Shown here in pieces: positions 45,700 to 55,098 of a stretch of DNA of 64,000 bases. How positions within the stretch are numbered: position 1 is the first letter of the stretch; each line of letters opens with the position of its first letter. Under the pieces are notes generated by a model. It saw nothing but the letters and a program-made list of their open reading frames with translations. It did no database searches and had not been told where the DNA came from. The DNA is from Balamuthia mandrillaris. Lineage: Eukaryota > Discosea > Longamoebia > Balamuthiidae. The stretch covers positions 31,001 to 95,000 of the forward strand of contig JAVKOQ010000190.1 in the NCBI GenBank assembly GCA_031835245.1. The letters are read 5' to 3'. The position numbers were made by a program, and so were the translations under genes.

Positions 45700-46142
45700 A
45701 TGATGGACATGAGACAAGGCACGAGAGAGCAAGGAGCACTGCACGAGGAGTTATTTGTCCGCAGAAATACCAGAGAGAGGCAAAAAGGAGCACCTCCCTC
45801 GCGCACGCAAAGGCACACTCCCCACATGCTGGAAGACGATCCTAGAAGAAGTGGAGAGGGCTCAAGCGCTTCTTCTTCCTTGGCCAAGGGTAAGGAGGTG
45901 ATGAGCCTTGGTGCTGCCAGTGGCCTTTCCGCCACGCGAAGGTTTCTCGCAACGTTCAAGAAGTATTTGTTCCAGCCCTTTTTGATCGGATTCGCCGTCG
46001 CTTTTGGCATGAGTTTGGGTGAGTCTCTCTCTCTCCCTCCTCTCTTCTCCGTCCATCTGAGCTTTTTGGGTCCCTTTCAGGCTATGCAACCTATGACGCA
46101 GTCTCAGCCAAGGTCAATTCTTTCCTCCCAGCCAAAGCGTGA
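45700..46142 (+). CDS. Small single-pass membrane protein, family not recognised
   Basis: Two exons, 45700-46018 and 46081-46142, joined via GTGAGT and a CTTTCAG acceptor. The product is about 126 aa. The N-terminal 80 residues are hydrophilic and Arg/Ser-rich (MMDMRQGTREQGALHEELFV). Then come ATRRFLATFKKYLFQP and one hydrophobic segment, FLIGFAVAFGMSLGYATYDA, followed by a short tail VSAKVNSFLPAKA. Basic residues before a single helix and a tail of about 13 residues would suit a tail-anchored or mitochondrial membrane protein. It sits 74 bp after LEO1 and about 290 bp before TIP41. I do not recognise a family. Confidence 0.6.
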
Positions 46143-46435
46143 AAGGCTACAGTGTCCCCCCTTATCTTTGTTCAGTTAAAAAAAACAAGATGCGCATTCT
46201 CTTTTTATTTATCAAGAATAGACCAGTGGTCTCAGAGTTCGTTGGCCTGCGTTGAGCCTTCGGTACATCAATCGGAAGCGCAGTCGCCCGCCCAAAGTTT
46301 CTCCTTCCTCTCTCTTGCAAGCTTATGAGGCATTGTCCAATAATTTTTCAAAAAAAGATGCAGATCATCTAGTTTGTTGAAAATTGATTGGATTTCGCTC
46401 AAAGCCCCAAAAAAAAAAGGAAAAGAGAAAAGAAA
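46143..46435. other. Intergenic spacer upstream of TIP41
   Basis: About 290 bp between the small membrane-protein gene and TIP41, same strand. I see no coding exon and only A-rich runs near 46407-46434. Confidence 0.45.
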
Positions 46436-46900
46436 ATGCAGAGACCACCAGCACCCCCCCAAGGTAGAGTTACACCCAAACAGGATGGAGTGTACGGCAT
46501 TGAAGTCGGCGGTTGGAAAATAACTTCCACAAACAAAAGAATCCTGAACTCAGTTGAGAAGGAGCAGTACGTTTGGCTCTTCATGTGTTTTAAACAAAAA
46601 AAAAAACAGCCTGTTTTGGCTTACTCGAGAACTGTTGTTATGCTGCAACTTTAAAGACTGCAAGAAGAGCTAGAAGCTCCCGAGCTTCCAGAGATGGTGT
46701 TTGGACACTCCAAATTTGAGCTGTTGCACACTTCCAGCGGGGTGATGTTGCGTTTCGACGCCCTGGGAGCGCTGAAAGGTTGGGACAAGAACGCTCCCTC
46801 CTTGAAAGTGGCTTACTCTTCCGAGTGGGCACGTACCAGGTACTTCCCTTGTCTCGTTTTGTTTTTTTGGTTTAGCTCAGATTAATCAGATAGAATGCCC

Positions 46901-46950
<50 letters not shown>

Positions 46951-47680
46951 AACAAAAAACACAACCAACGAACAGAGATACGAGTGCCAAGTCGATAGCA
47001 AAAGAGTTTGACTGGACATTTACAACCCACTACAAAGGGGACATAGTGCCACAGCCATCCGAAGGGAGCAGGCTCGCCCGGCTGGAGCCTACGGAGGAGA
47101 AGATAGACTTGGAGAAACTGAAGAAACCAGACCCCATCCTGTGGTTCGATGAGGTGGTGCTGTTTGAGGATGAGCTTGCTGACAATGGAACCGCTTTTCT
47201 GACCGTTAAAGTGGTTTGTTGCACCGTCTTCTCCTGTTGTTGCCTTCCTTCTCTCCTTCTTTTAAGTCAACTGTGTTTAACACTGGACTACCACAACAAC
47301 AGAGAGTAATGCCACGTTCATTCTATTGCCTTATGCGCTTTTGGATGCGGCTGGACGATGTGCTATTTCGCGTGCATGACACTCGTCTCTACCACGAGTT
47401 TGGTTGGAAGTATGTCCTTCGTGAATACCAAACTAGAGAGGATACCTACAAACATCTCAAACAGATCGGAGTAAGCCCCCATCATCAGCCCTCATCTCTC
47501 CCCTTGTTGCAATGTTGTTTTGATGCTGACCAAAACTGTTTGCTCCAGAAATTCCCCACCGACCCCAGCAAGTTGGCAGATTCCCACGTGGTTGCTCCCC
47601 TTCTTCCTATCACTTCTGAAACTACAGAAAAGATTTGGCTGGCAGAAGGTGCCTCCGCTTCCTCCTCCTCCTCCTCGTAA
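46436..47680 (+). CDS. TIP41: TIP41-like protein (PP2A-family phosphatase regulator)
   Basis: Tip41/TIPRL binds PP2A-type catalytic subunits and links TOR signalling to phosphatase activity. Blocks in order: GIEVGGWKITSTNKRIL, LPEMVFGHSKFELLHTSSGV and MLRFDALGALKGWD, KVAYSSEWAR, KSIAKEFDWTFTTHYKGDIV, LKKPDPILWFDEVVLFEDEL, ADNGTAFLTVKV, VMPRSFYCLMRFWMRLDDVL, RVHDTRLYHEFGWKYVLREY. The FDWTFTT and RSFYCLLR-type motifs are diagnostic. The family's usual C-terminus is followed by a Ser run ending at 47680. Intron 2 has a CT array (46904-46946) directly upstream of the exon starting about 46977. Confidence 0.93.
46904..46946 (+). repeat. CT dinucleotide array in a TIP41 intron
   Basis: A 43-bp CT run on the coding strand, about 30 nt before the acceptor, where it could serve as the polypyrimidine tract. 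Confidence 0.9.
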
Positions 47681-47819
47681 GCCAAAGATCAAAAAAAAAA
47701 AAAAAAGAATTTCGTTAAAGAAACGGAACGTCGACAAAATTATTTTTCTTCACATTTTGTTTTGAATATCGACAATAATCGCAAGTAGGAACGAAAAAAA
47801 ATGTTTGTTTGAGGGGCCA

Positions 47820-48395
47820 ATGGTCGACATTGGGAGTGGAGGAGGAGGAGGAAGAGAACACACTCTCTCTGGTGGGCTTGTGTTCTGGAGGCAAAGAGAG
47901 AGGTGCCGACCTTGTGTGATAGCGGGCATACTAAAGGCTTTTGGCTGGCTCACCATGATGAGGCATTGCAAGCCGTTGAGCAGTGCCCAGCGAGCCAAAC
48001 CCTCCCAACATACAATTGAGTTGCAGGACGAGTGGTTCGAGAAGGGTAACTTTAGGTGGGCGGAGCGAATAGAGTACAAAGACTTTGATCAGCAAAAGCA
48101 TCTCCATGAGACTGTCATCAAACGTGGTGTTCCCCTTATCCTTCAGAATACCACCCAAACATGGGATCCGGACAGCAGCTTTCGGCATACCTTTACCCTT
48201 GAGTGGCTCAAAGACAAATACGGGTGTGCTGTTATGCCTCACGTTCGTCTGTGCATGCTCAGCAGTGTTTCTCATCTCTCTCTCTCTCTCTCTCTCTTAA
48301 CTAGAGATATGGACATATTGGGGCCACGTGACAACGACCAGGTCACCGACAGAGAAGGATGGAAGCTCAAGTTCGTTTTGCTCTTCTCCCTCTCC

Positions 48396-48436
<41 letters not shown>

Positions 48437-51109
48437 CTCAACCAAGCAAACCAAACAAACAAACAAAAGGGATTATGTGGAGTATGTAGAGCTGCCCGCT
48501 CATGAACGAAAGGAAAGGCTTTACGGCAAAGATATTACGTCTCCAACCGAATGGATAGAACATGTGGAGAACAACCTTTATCCATGCCTCCTTTGGAAGA
48601 GAAAAGAGGATTTATTGGGAGACGTCCCATGCACTGCTCAAGCCGAGTCCGTCATGATCTACGTCGGCTATCACGGCACCCAAACTCCTGCTCACAAGGT
48701 TCTCTTCCATACTTCTTCTCTTCTTTTCTCTTCTTCTGCTTTTTATTTTTCCCTTCTTTCTCCTTCCGTGACTTCCATTATTAGTTGTTGTTGTGAGAAT
48801 ATTCTTTAATAGGTTTTTTTAAAAAATAATAGGACATTATGGGAACATTGGGACACAACGTGATGGTGTGGGGGGAACCAGGTGCGATGGCATTGTGGTT
48901 CATGGTAGCCACGCATGACCGAGAGCTAGTGAAGGCCTATTGGGAACAGCACGGAAGTTCCATCGACGATGACAATTACTTCATGCCGGTGGAGGACCTC
49001 CTTAAGGCACCTTTTCTTGTTTATGTCATCAAACAGCAGGAAGGAGACCTTGTGCTCGTCCCTCCTGAGGCGGCCCATCAAGTCATCAATCAGGTTTAGC
49101 GACCACTTGCTTTCATTTTAACCTTTCGGTTATACTAAACTTTGAGTCGTGTTTCATCAAAAGGGCGGAGTTAGTTGCAAATTTGCGTGGAATAGGCTGA
49201 GTCCACAAACCTTGGAATTGTCGCTAGAGAGTGCTCTTCCTACTTACCGAAAGAAAAGCAAACCAGAGGTTTATCGAGTCAAGGTGGCAGCAATACATGG
49301 CTTGCTAGTCCGCAGTCGTAGGGTGGATGAGCTCTTCGGTAATGAAAGTGACGATGGAACATCCTTTGTACAAAACAGCAGGAGTTGGAGTGGTGGCAAG
49401 AAGTCGAGCCAACACGACAAAGATCAACAGGAAGAAACAGAGGAAGTGAAGGAGGAAGAGGAAGAAAGTATAGCGGTAGTGGTAAAGGAGAACGCAGAAA
49501 CGAAGGAGAAAGAGACGGAAACGGATATACAAAAGGAGGAAGCAGAACTACCGAACCAGGAAAAAGAAATATCGCAGAAAGAAGCAAATATGGACGTAGA
49601 GAAAGACACGGAAGATAACGAAGTGGCAGTCATTGTTTCAAACCGTGTAAAAGAAAATGGAGAAAAGCCCGATGACACAAAGGAACAAGATCACGAAAAG
49701 GCAGATACACTTACAACCGAAGAAAATGAGTCGGAAAAACAGGACAACCAGCAAGTAATAATTGAATGTAGGCGGTTACTGATGGATTTCCCTCCGTTGC
49801 TTCGGGTTGTGGAAAAGATGTTGCGGGATGAGTGGATAGACATCGATTACGTCAACAAACTTAGTGCGAAGGTAGCGCGCGAGTTCAGCGTTGCGAAGTT
49901 TGACGACGTTATCCCGTTCATACGGAGCTGCAACCTCTGTCGCTGCGACATTGGTAATCGGTGCTTTCACAAGATACCATGCGGCAAACCAATGACAGCA
50001 GCACAGAAGCGACAAGCGGAGGCAGACTATGAGGCATGGGAAAGTGAGTTGGACTATTGTTTCGACTGCGTGGCGGAAGGCCGCCCCTTGTGTAAAGGTT
50101 TTGTCAAGCGGTGGCTGACAGTTACTCAGTATTTTTCTCGCGGGGAATTGTTGGGCATCTACAAGCGAGGGTTGAAGGCCTACTATTCCACATTGCAGCA
50201 CTACCACCGCAGTGTGGAGCAACTACGGCAGGAGAAAGAGAAAGAGGATAGGGAGACTGCCTTTTTTCTTGTGGACAGGTACCTTCCGCCCAGCGACCTG
50301 CATGAGGGTTTCACCAAGCCGCCTGCTGGTATTGCTGCTAGCGTTGGCACCCGGGCTTGGCTTTGCATGGTTTCTCCTCTGTCTCTCCCCGCTTTGATTC
50401 TCTTTTCTCTGCTCTCGCTTTAGATACGTGACTCATAAGTGTTTATTATCAGGTGAGGGCCGTAAGTTGTCACTCATGCCATGTCCGAAAGCCAGACACG
50501 TCTTTAATGCGTTGTACCAACGAAAAGCCAAACGGAGGTAGCATATGTGGCGCCGTCTACTGCGACAATTGTTTGTGGCGCTATTGGAAGCTCGACTGCA
50601 ACGAGTTAAGGCAGAAGGGCAGCTGGACGTGTTACCTTTGCCGCAAAAACTGTTGCTGTGCTACCTGTAAGTACAAAGAACGGAAGAAAGCCGAAAACAA
50701 AAACAAGAAGAAACGACCTCACTCGCCACGACACACTAAGACCAAGAACCAAAAAGACAATGATAACAACGAAGCAGCACAAGCGGAAGAAGAAAAAGAC
50801 AACCACGAAATAGAACGGGTTGAAAATGGTCAAGAAGAGCAAAACGAAGGGGACGACACTAGCAGCAACCGTGCCTCCCCAAGAAAAGCCAAGAAGCGGA
50901 GAAAAGGAGAAGGAGATGATGGAAAAACAGCGTCGTCCAACAGAAGAAAAGGCTCAACGAAAGCAAAGCAAAGGCGGAAAACGGGAGTGGGGCAGGAAGA
51001 GAACGAAGAGGTACGAGGTGACTATGTCTATTACGACGTTATCTCGAAGCCTAAAGGCCGCAAAACCTACAACTCCATGAAGGCTCAGATGACCCTTCCC
51101 GATGACTGA
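47820..51109 (+). CDS. JmjC-domain protein with C-terminal zf-4CXXC_R1 zinc finger
   Basis: A predicted Fe(II)/2-oxoglutarate oxygenase of the histone-demethylase type. Early exons encode RWAERIEYKDFDQQKHLHET and VIKRGVPLILQNTTQTWDP. The JmjC core is VMIYVGYHGTQTPAHKD, then DIMGTLGHNVMVWGEPGAMA, ALWFMVATHDRELVKAYW, VEDLLKAPFLVYVIKQQEGD and LVLVPPEAAHQVINQ, followed by SCKFAWNRLSPQTLEL. The HxD...H iron ligands (PAHKD and AAHQV) are present. A long acidic Glu/Lys insert follows, then an unrecognised Cys-containing helical block (IRSCNLCRCDIGNRCFHKIP, DYCFDCVAEGRPLCKGFVKR). The last exon (from 50453) carries SCHSCHVRKPDTSLMRC, GGSICGAVYCDNCLWRYW and SWTCYLCRKNCCCATCKYKE, matching the R1 finger of CDCA7-type proteins. 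Thus a chromatin regulator is likely; its substrate is unknown. Confidence 0.85.
48271..48431 (+). repeat. CT arrays in two consecutive introns of the JmjC gene
   Basis: CT runs at about 48275-48297 and 48400-48431, on the coding strand in two short introns that flank a small exon (about 48305-48371). Confidence 0.8.
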
Positions 51110-51315
51110 AGAGGTAACAAGTAGAAGCTTTAAAAAACAACGAAACGCAGCTACAAGTGTAGGAGAAGAAGAACAACAACAAACAACAACCAACAACCAA
51201 CAACCAACAACCACAACGGAGAATAGTTCTTCCCTTTTTTCTACTGGTATCTCTTTGTTTGCATAGGAAGAGAAACGAACACTTGGGTGAGAGGGAAAGA
51301 GAATAATGCTTCTCG

Positions 51316-53306
51316 TTAGGCCCTGTACTCTGCTTTTAGAGTAAGAAACTTGTTGCCAGAGCCAGCCGGCACCTCCGTTATCTCCGCCACTTTCTTTACG
51401 ATCTGCATGAACTCGCCTTTTCTTGCCGCGTCTGTTAGTAACGCCTTAAACCGTTCTATCAGCGCGGCTGTCTTTATGTGCCCTTTGCGCAGTTCCTGTT
51501 TGACAGCTTCCTCTGATATTTCGGTTGGCTTCTCTTCCTTTGGTGTTATAGCTTTTTCTTCTGTTTTTGTCTAGCGGCACCAAACATAAAAGCAAACTTT
51601 TAGTCCAAGGTATTAGAAAGAAGAGAGTGATAGAGGCACCTTCTTGGTTGCTGTCTTGTCCTCAGTAACATTAGTGCTGGCTGGTTTGCGTTTGGTGCCT
51701 TTTGTGGGTTGTTGTAGGGTTGTTTCTGCGGTAGTTTTTGTAATAGTGCCAGTATCGGTGGCAGTGACAGCAGCCTCGGTTGGTGACTCTGCTGGTGTGG
51801 TTGTCTTGGTTGGGCTCATCCCTTTTTTCTCTGAATCCTCTCTTACTTCTGTTTCCTCTTCTTCATCTTCTATTTCCTCATCCGACTATCGGTGATAAAG
51901 TGAGATGCAAGAAAGGGAGAGAAGAGGAGGAGAACGTACGCTCTGATGTTCGGTGTCTTCACCGCCTAGATTTTTAAGCAAGTTCTTCAGTTGTTTCCCT
52001 GTTTTTGTTAGCTTTCCACTCTTTTCCATTTCCACCGCCTGTTTTAATTGTAGGAGAAAAGTCAGAAACGAAAACTGCAACATACTCGAAAGGATGAAAG
52101 AGAGACCGACCTGGTCGTGCTCTTCATCATCATCAAAAGATTCAGCAAAGTCGAGCTCTTCGTTTGTTTTCTTTTTTGCCAACTTTTTTCCTTCCTCATC
52201 ACTGTCGTAGCTCCTTGTTTGTTCATTTCAGTGTCAACGAACCTCACCAAGCGAAAGAAAAGGCGGGAATAAGATGAGAGAAGAAATGAAGGGCTAGTCT
52301 TACCGGTCTATAAGACCAGAACGTTCAGGTTTTTCTGTGTCATCCTTTCCGTTTTCTCCTTTGCCTTGTTTCATCAACCAACGATCGATTTTCTTTTGAT
52401 GTGACTTAAGCTGTATGAGGGAGAAGAAGAAGAAGAAGAAGAAGAAGAAGAAGAAGAAGAAGAAGAAGAAGAAGAAGAAGAAGAAGAAGAAGAAGAAGAA
52501 GAACAAGAACAAGAACAACAAGAAGAACAAGAACAAGAACAAGAACAAGAACAAGAAGAACAAGAAGAAAGAACGACAGCAAGGAGAAAGGAAAGGAGGG
52601 AGAGAAACGTAATCTAAGCAATGAAAGACTTTTGGTGAGGCGTTCAAAAGTGAAATCAAAAAAAACCTGAGCTTCTGCTTCCTCCAAGCTGAGAGTCTTG
52701 TATGTGCGTTTTGGCTTGAAGTTATACCAATCACCAGAAGGGTACACCTTTAATTCATCTCCCTGGTTCGTCAATGGAGAAGTCGGGTTCAAGTATTAGT
52801 GCCTGCTCTGAAAAGAAGGGGCAAAGGGAGAGAGAGAGAAAGAGAGAGAGAAAAAGAGAGAGAGAGAGAGAGAGGAAAAGTACCTCCAGCGCACAAAGAA
52901 AGTAGTTAGAGGTCTGTGCTCCTTCAATCTTTCCGACGAAGCTCTGCTTGCCAACAGCATCCTGCAGGATGAGGGGCATGCCTTTGAACACGTGCGGGGG
53001 CAACACGCCTCTGCGAGCAAAGGAGAGCGGCACCGAATTTCCCTCCTCATCCGTCTTTTCCTCTCTGTACATGAGCAACGGTTTGGCCCATTGGGTAAAA
53101 TTTGGGGTGGCGGCGGTGTCTGGGAGTTGAATGCGAGCAAGGCTGAACTTGCTTTCTGCTTGAGAGGAGGAAGGGCTGCTGCTTGAAGAGGAAGAGGAGG
53201 AGGAGGAGACTTCCAAGCTGCCATCTTCTGCTTTCCTTAGCACCAACGTCCGTGACCTGCCACCGATGGCAAAGCTAGAAGGTAGTGCTTTCTTTGGCCC
53301 TTGCAT
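51316..53306 (-). CDS. GTF2F1: TFIIF alpha subunit (RAP74/GTF2F1)
   Basis: TFIIF-alpha pairs with TFIIF-beta in RNA polymerase II initiation. Exon 1 (from 53306) contains KFSLARIQLPDTAATPNFTQ, MPLILQDAVGKQSFVGKIEG and AQTSNYFLCALE, then a second exon LILEPDFSIDEPGRGDELKV. YPSGDWYNFKPKRTYKTLSL plus EEAEAQ closes the N-terminal dimerisation barrel (compare WYNFxPxxxxxTLxxEEAE). Middle exons are charged (KKIDRWLMKQGKGENGKDDT, LKNLLKNLGG). The final exon is the winged helix: EISEEAVKQELRKGHIKTAA, LIERFKALLTDAARKGEFMQ, IVKKVAEITEV, KFLTLKAEYRA. That domain recruits the CTD phosphatase FCP1. One intron carries a 150-bp GAA/GAACAA array (plus strand). The gene is convergent with the JmjC gene, about 206 bp apart. 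Confidence 0.92.
52424..52570. repeat. AGA and AAGAAC arrays in a TFIIF-alpha intron
   Basis: About 80 bp of AGA triplets grading into AAGAAC/AAC units, plus strand. In the transcript it is TCT/GTTCTT, pyrimidine-rich. Poly-Lys frames through it are not genes. Confidence 0.9.
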
Positions 53307-53563
53307 CGTCTTTCCTCTTCTTCTTTCCTTTTTGCCAACTAATTTTTTTTTGTGTTTAGTTTTTGTCCCATAATCTTCAGGATCTGTATTTTGTGTTGCT
53401 CTATTTCTGCACAAAAGCATGGCATCAAAAAAACAGGAGACCCAAAGTAGAGTTGGTTTGCTACAGGAAGAAGCTTTGAATATATTGCAAGCATCTTTCA
53501 TTTTGAAAGAGTCTAAAGGTGCCAAAAAACACTGTTGAGGCAAAGAAGAACCATTGCTTATAA
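53307..53563. other. Region upstream of TFIIF-alpha, up to the retroelement
   Basis: Contains the TFIIF-alpha promoter and 5' UTR. On the minus strand a frame with an in-frame ATG at 53543 extends the coding frame, but the added residues resemble no part of TFIIF-alpha. No other gene is visible. Confidence 0.45.
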
Positions 53564-53567
53564 CTAC
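53564..53567. repeat. Left target-site duplication CTAC
   Basis: CTAC precedes the left LTR, and CTAC follows the right LTR at 58876-58879. Both are preceded by A, so 5 bp (ACTAC) is possible if the LTR ends one base earlier. This marks the insertion as a real retroviral-type integration. Confidence 0.7.
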
Positions 53568-53709
53568 TGTTATACCACTCTCCCATAATACCTATCCCTA
53601 TCTCTCCTTGTATATATATTTCTTTCTTTCATTCTATTAAAGGTCTTTTCCCTGCACACAACGAGTTGGTATGCTGTGTGATAAGGCCGGTGAGGGAACA
53701 ACCCAACGG
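53568..53709 (+). repeat. Left LTR with an internally inverted 3' end
   Basis: The first 105 bp (53568-53672) match the right LTR nearly perfectly. The last 33 bp of the right LTR are found here in reverse orientation, within a segment 53673-53709 flanked by the short inverted pair GGTAT (53668-53672) and ATACC (53710-53714). Confidence 0.8.
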
Positions 53710-53771
53710 ATACCAAGAAAAAAGTAAGCCGATGTCGCCAAGTGTGATAAGGCCGGTGAGGGAACAACCCA
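53676..53771 (+). repeat. Two direct copies of a 30-bp LTR-derived motif in the leader
   Basis: The same 30 bp, beginning GTGTGATAAGGCCGGTGAGG, occurs at 53676-53705 and 53742-53771. Its reverse complement, with one mismatch, is the end of the right LTR (58847-58876). The segment between them, and a CCAAGAAAA/TTTTCTTGG pair, form a further inverted arrangement. Confidence 0.85.
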
Positions 53772-53811
53772 CTGTGTTTTCTTGGTAAGTTCGGTTTTTC
53801 GGTGACGAATA

Positions 53812-55098
53812 ATGTCAGGAACTTCGCCGCAGACTGGCACAACCCCTTCTTCTAGTACACAGAGCGGTCCACTTTCCGGTGGTGCTATCCCTCAAGCTTC
53901 CGGCACTCCCTCCTCTACTACCACTACAACCCTTCCTACGGACAGGCTAGACGCCTTAGACCAGGCCCTCTCTCAGCTTCGTGCGAGCCAAGCGGACCAC
54001 GATAAGCTCTTGGTCAAGCAGGCTAGCGACGCTTCCTCTTTGTCCGACCGCATCGACCATCTTGATCAGAAGTGGGAAACTTTTGCAGACCTGCTCTCTA
54101 ATGACATCAAAGAAGATAGGAAAAAGAACGATGCAGCTCTTGCGGCCCTTAAGGATTCGATCTCTCAATTACAAGATCTACTAAAGGCCCAACTTGCGGA
54201 TAATAGACGAAAGGACAATGGTCATGGCTCTGGGTCCAGCTCTTCGTCGTCTAACGAAGAGGAGGAAGAAGAGGAGAAGGAGAAGAGAAAACCTACGCTC
54301 AATCTAACGGCACGCCGTCAAGACTTACGACGACGTACTGCCAAACACAACACTGGTGACAGCTTGGGCGATGTTCGGCTGACGCAGAGTCTGCTTACTG
54401 CAGAAACGCTGCCGACCTTCCATGGCAAGCCAAGCGAGGATCCAAACATCTTTTTGACCTCGTTCGACCGCTATGCGACCGCCGCTGGCTGGAGTCATCA
54501 GGACTACATCCTTCACTTTGAAGGACAACTTCGCGACAACGCCGACATCGTTCGCCACTTCCTTGAGCAAGAACGAACGAAAGGTGGCGTCCTACTAACC
54601 CCCACGGAAGCTAAAACACAACTTCTCAACTGTTTCCGGCATCGTGACCGAGCGACCGCAAAGATCGTGAAGCTTGGAAACCTCCGGATGAATGTTGATG
54701 AGTCGGTGGATGCTTGGAACTTGCGGGTGAGAACAGCGCTGCGAGAGGCTTTCCTCACGGATTTCAGCGAGACTCAGGTCTTAGAGAAGTTCGTTGCAGG
54801 TGCTGTTCTGGACCTGAAGGAGAAATTCCTTCAGCGGGAAGACATCGCTAACATGGCTGATGCCTTGAACCTTGCAAGAGACTGGGAAGGGCGACGGCAT
54901 GCGAAGAAGAGCTTAGACCATCGGTCGAAGAGCTCAAGACGGGAGAAGAACAGTAACAACAGTGGTTCGGGCAATGACGGGAAGAAAAAGCGACCCTTTT
55001 GCTACAACTGCAAGTCAAGAGAGCACTGGACAAGAGAGTCCTCGGAGAAGAAACGTGTCGACCAAAGCAAGAAGAAGGATACTTTTGGCGGTGCTTAG
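53812..55098 (+). CDS. Retrotransposon Gag-like protein
   Basis: A 428-residue frame starting at ATG 53812. The N-terminus is Ser/Thr/Pro-rich with a coiled-coil stretch (DRLDALDQALSQLRASQADH). The centre carries the Ty3-type capsid core: LPTFHGKPSEDPNIFLTSFD, WSHQDYILHFEGQLRDNADI, LGNLRMNVDESVDAWNLRVR. Near the end is a basic region and a CCHC-like knuckle, CYNCKSREHWTRES, in which the fourth ligand is Ser instead of Cys. It stops at TAG 55096-55098. The protease part lies further along in the same frame. The acidic Glu/Lys run near residues 143-160 is low complexity. Confidence 0.85.
   Translation: MSGTSPQTGTTPSSSTQSGPLSGGAIPQASGTPSSTTTTTLPTDRLDALDQALSQLRASQADHDKLLVKQASDASSLSDRIDHLDQKWETFADLLSNDIKEDRKKNDAALAALKDSISQLQDLLKAQLADNRRKDNGHGSGSSSSSSNEEEEEEEKEKRKPTLNLTARRQDLRRRTAKHNTGDSLGDVRLTQSLLTAETLPTFHGKPSEDPNIFLTSFDRYATAAGWSHQDYILHFEGQLRDNADIVRHFLEQERTKGGVLLTPTEAKTQLLNCFRHRDRATAKIVKLGNLRMNVDESVDAWNLRVRTALREAFLTDFSETQVLEKFVAGAVLDLKEKFLQREDIANMADALNLARDWEGRRHAKKSLDHRSKSSRREKNSNNSGSGNDGKKKRPFCYNCKSREHWTRESSEKKRVDQSKKKDTFGGA

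Noticed and set aside
52415-52612. Poly-lysine reading frame
   Set aside because: Produced by the AGA/AAGAAC array in a TFIIF-alpha intron; no family resemblance.
53307-53543. Upstream extension of TFIIF-alpha from ATG 53543
   Set aside because: The added residues do not resemble the family and the region looks like a 5' UTR.
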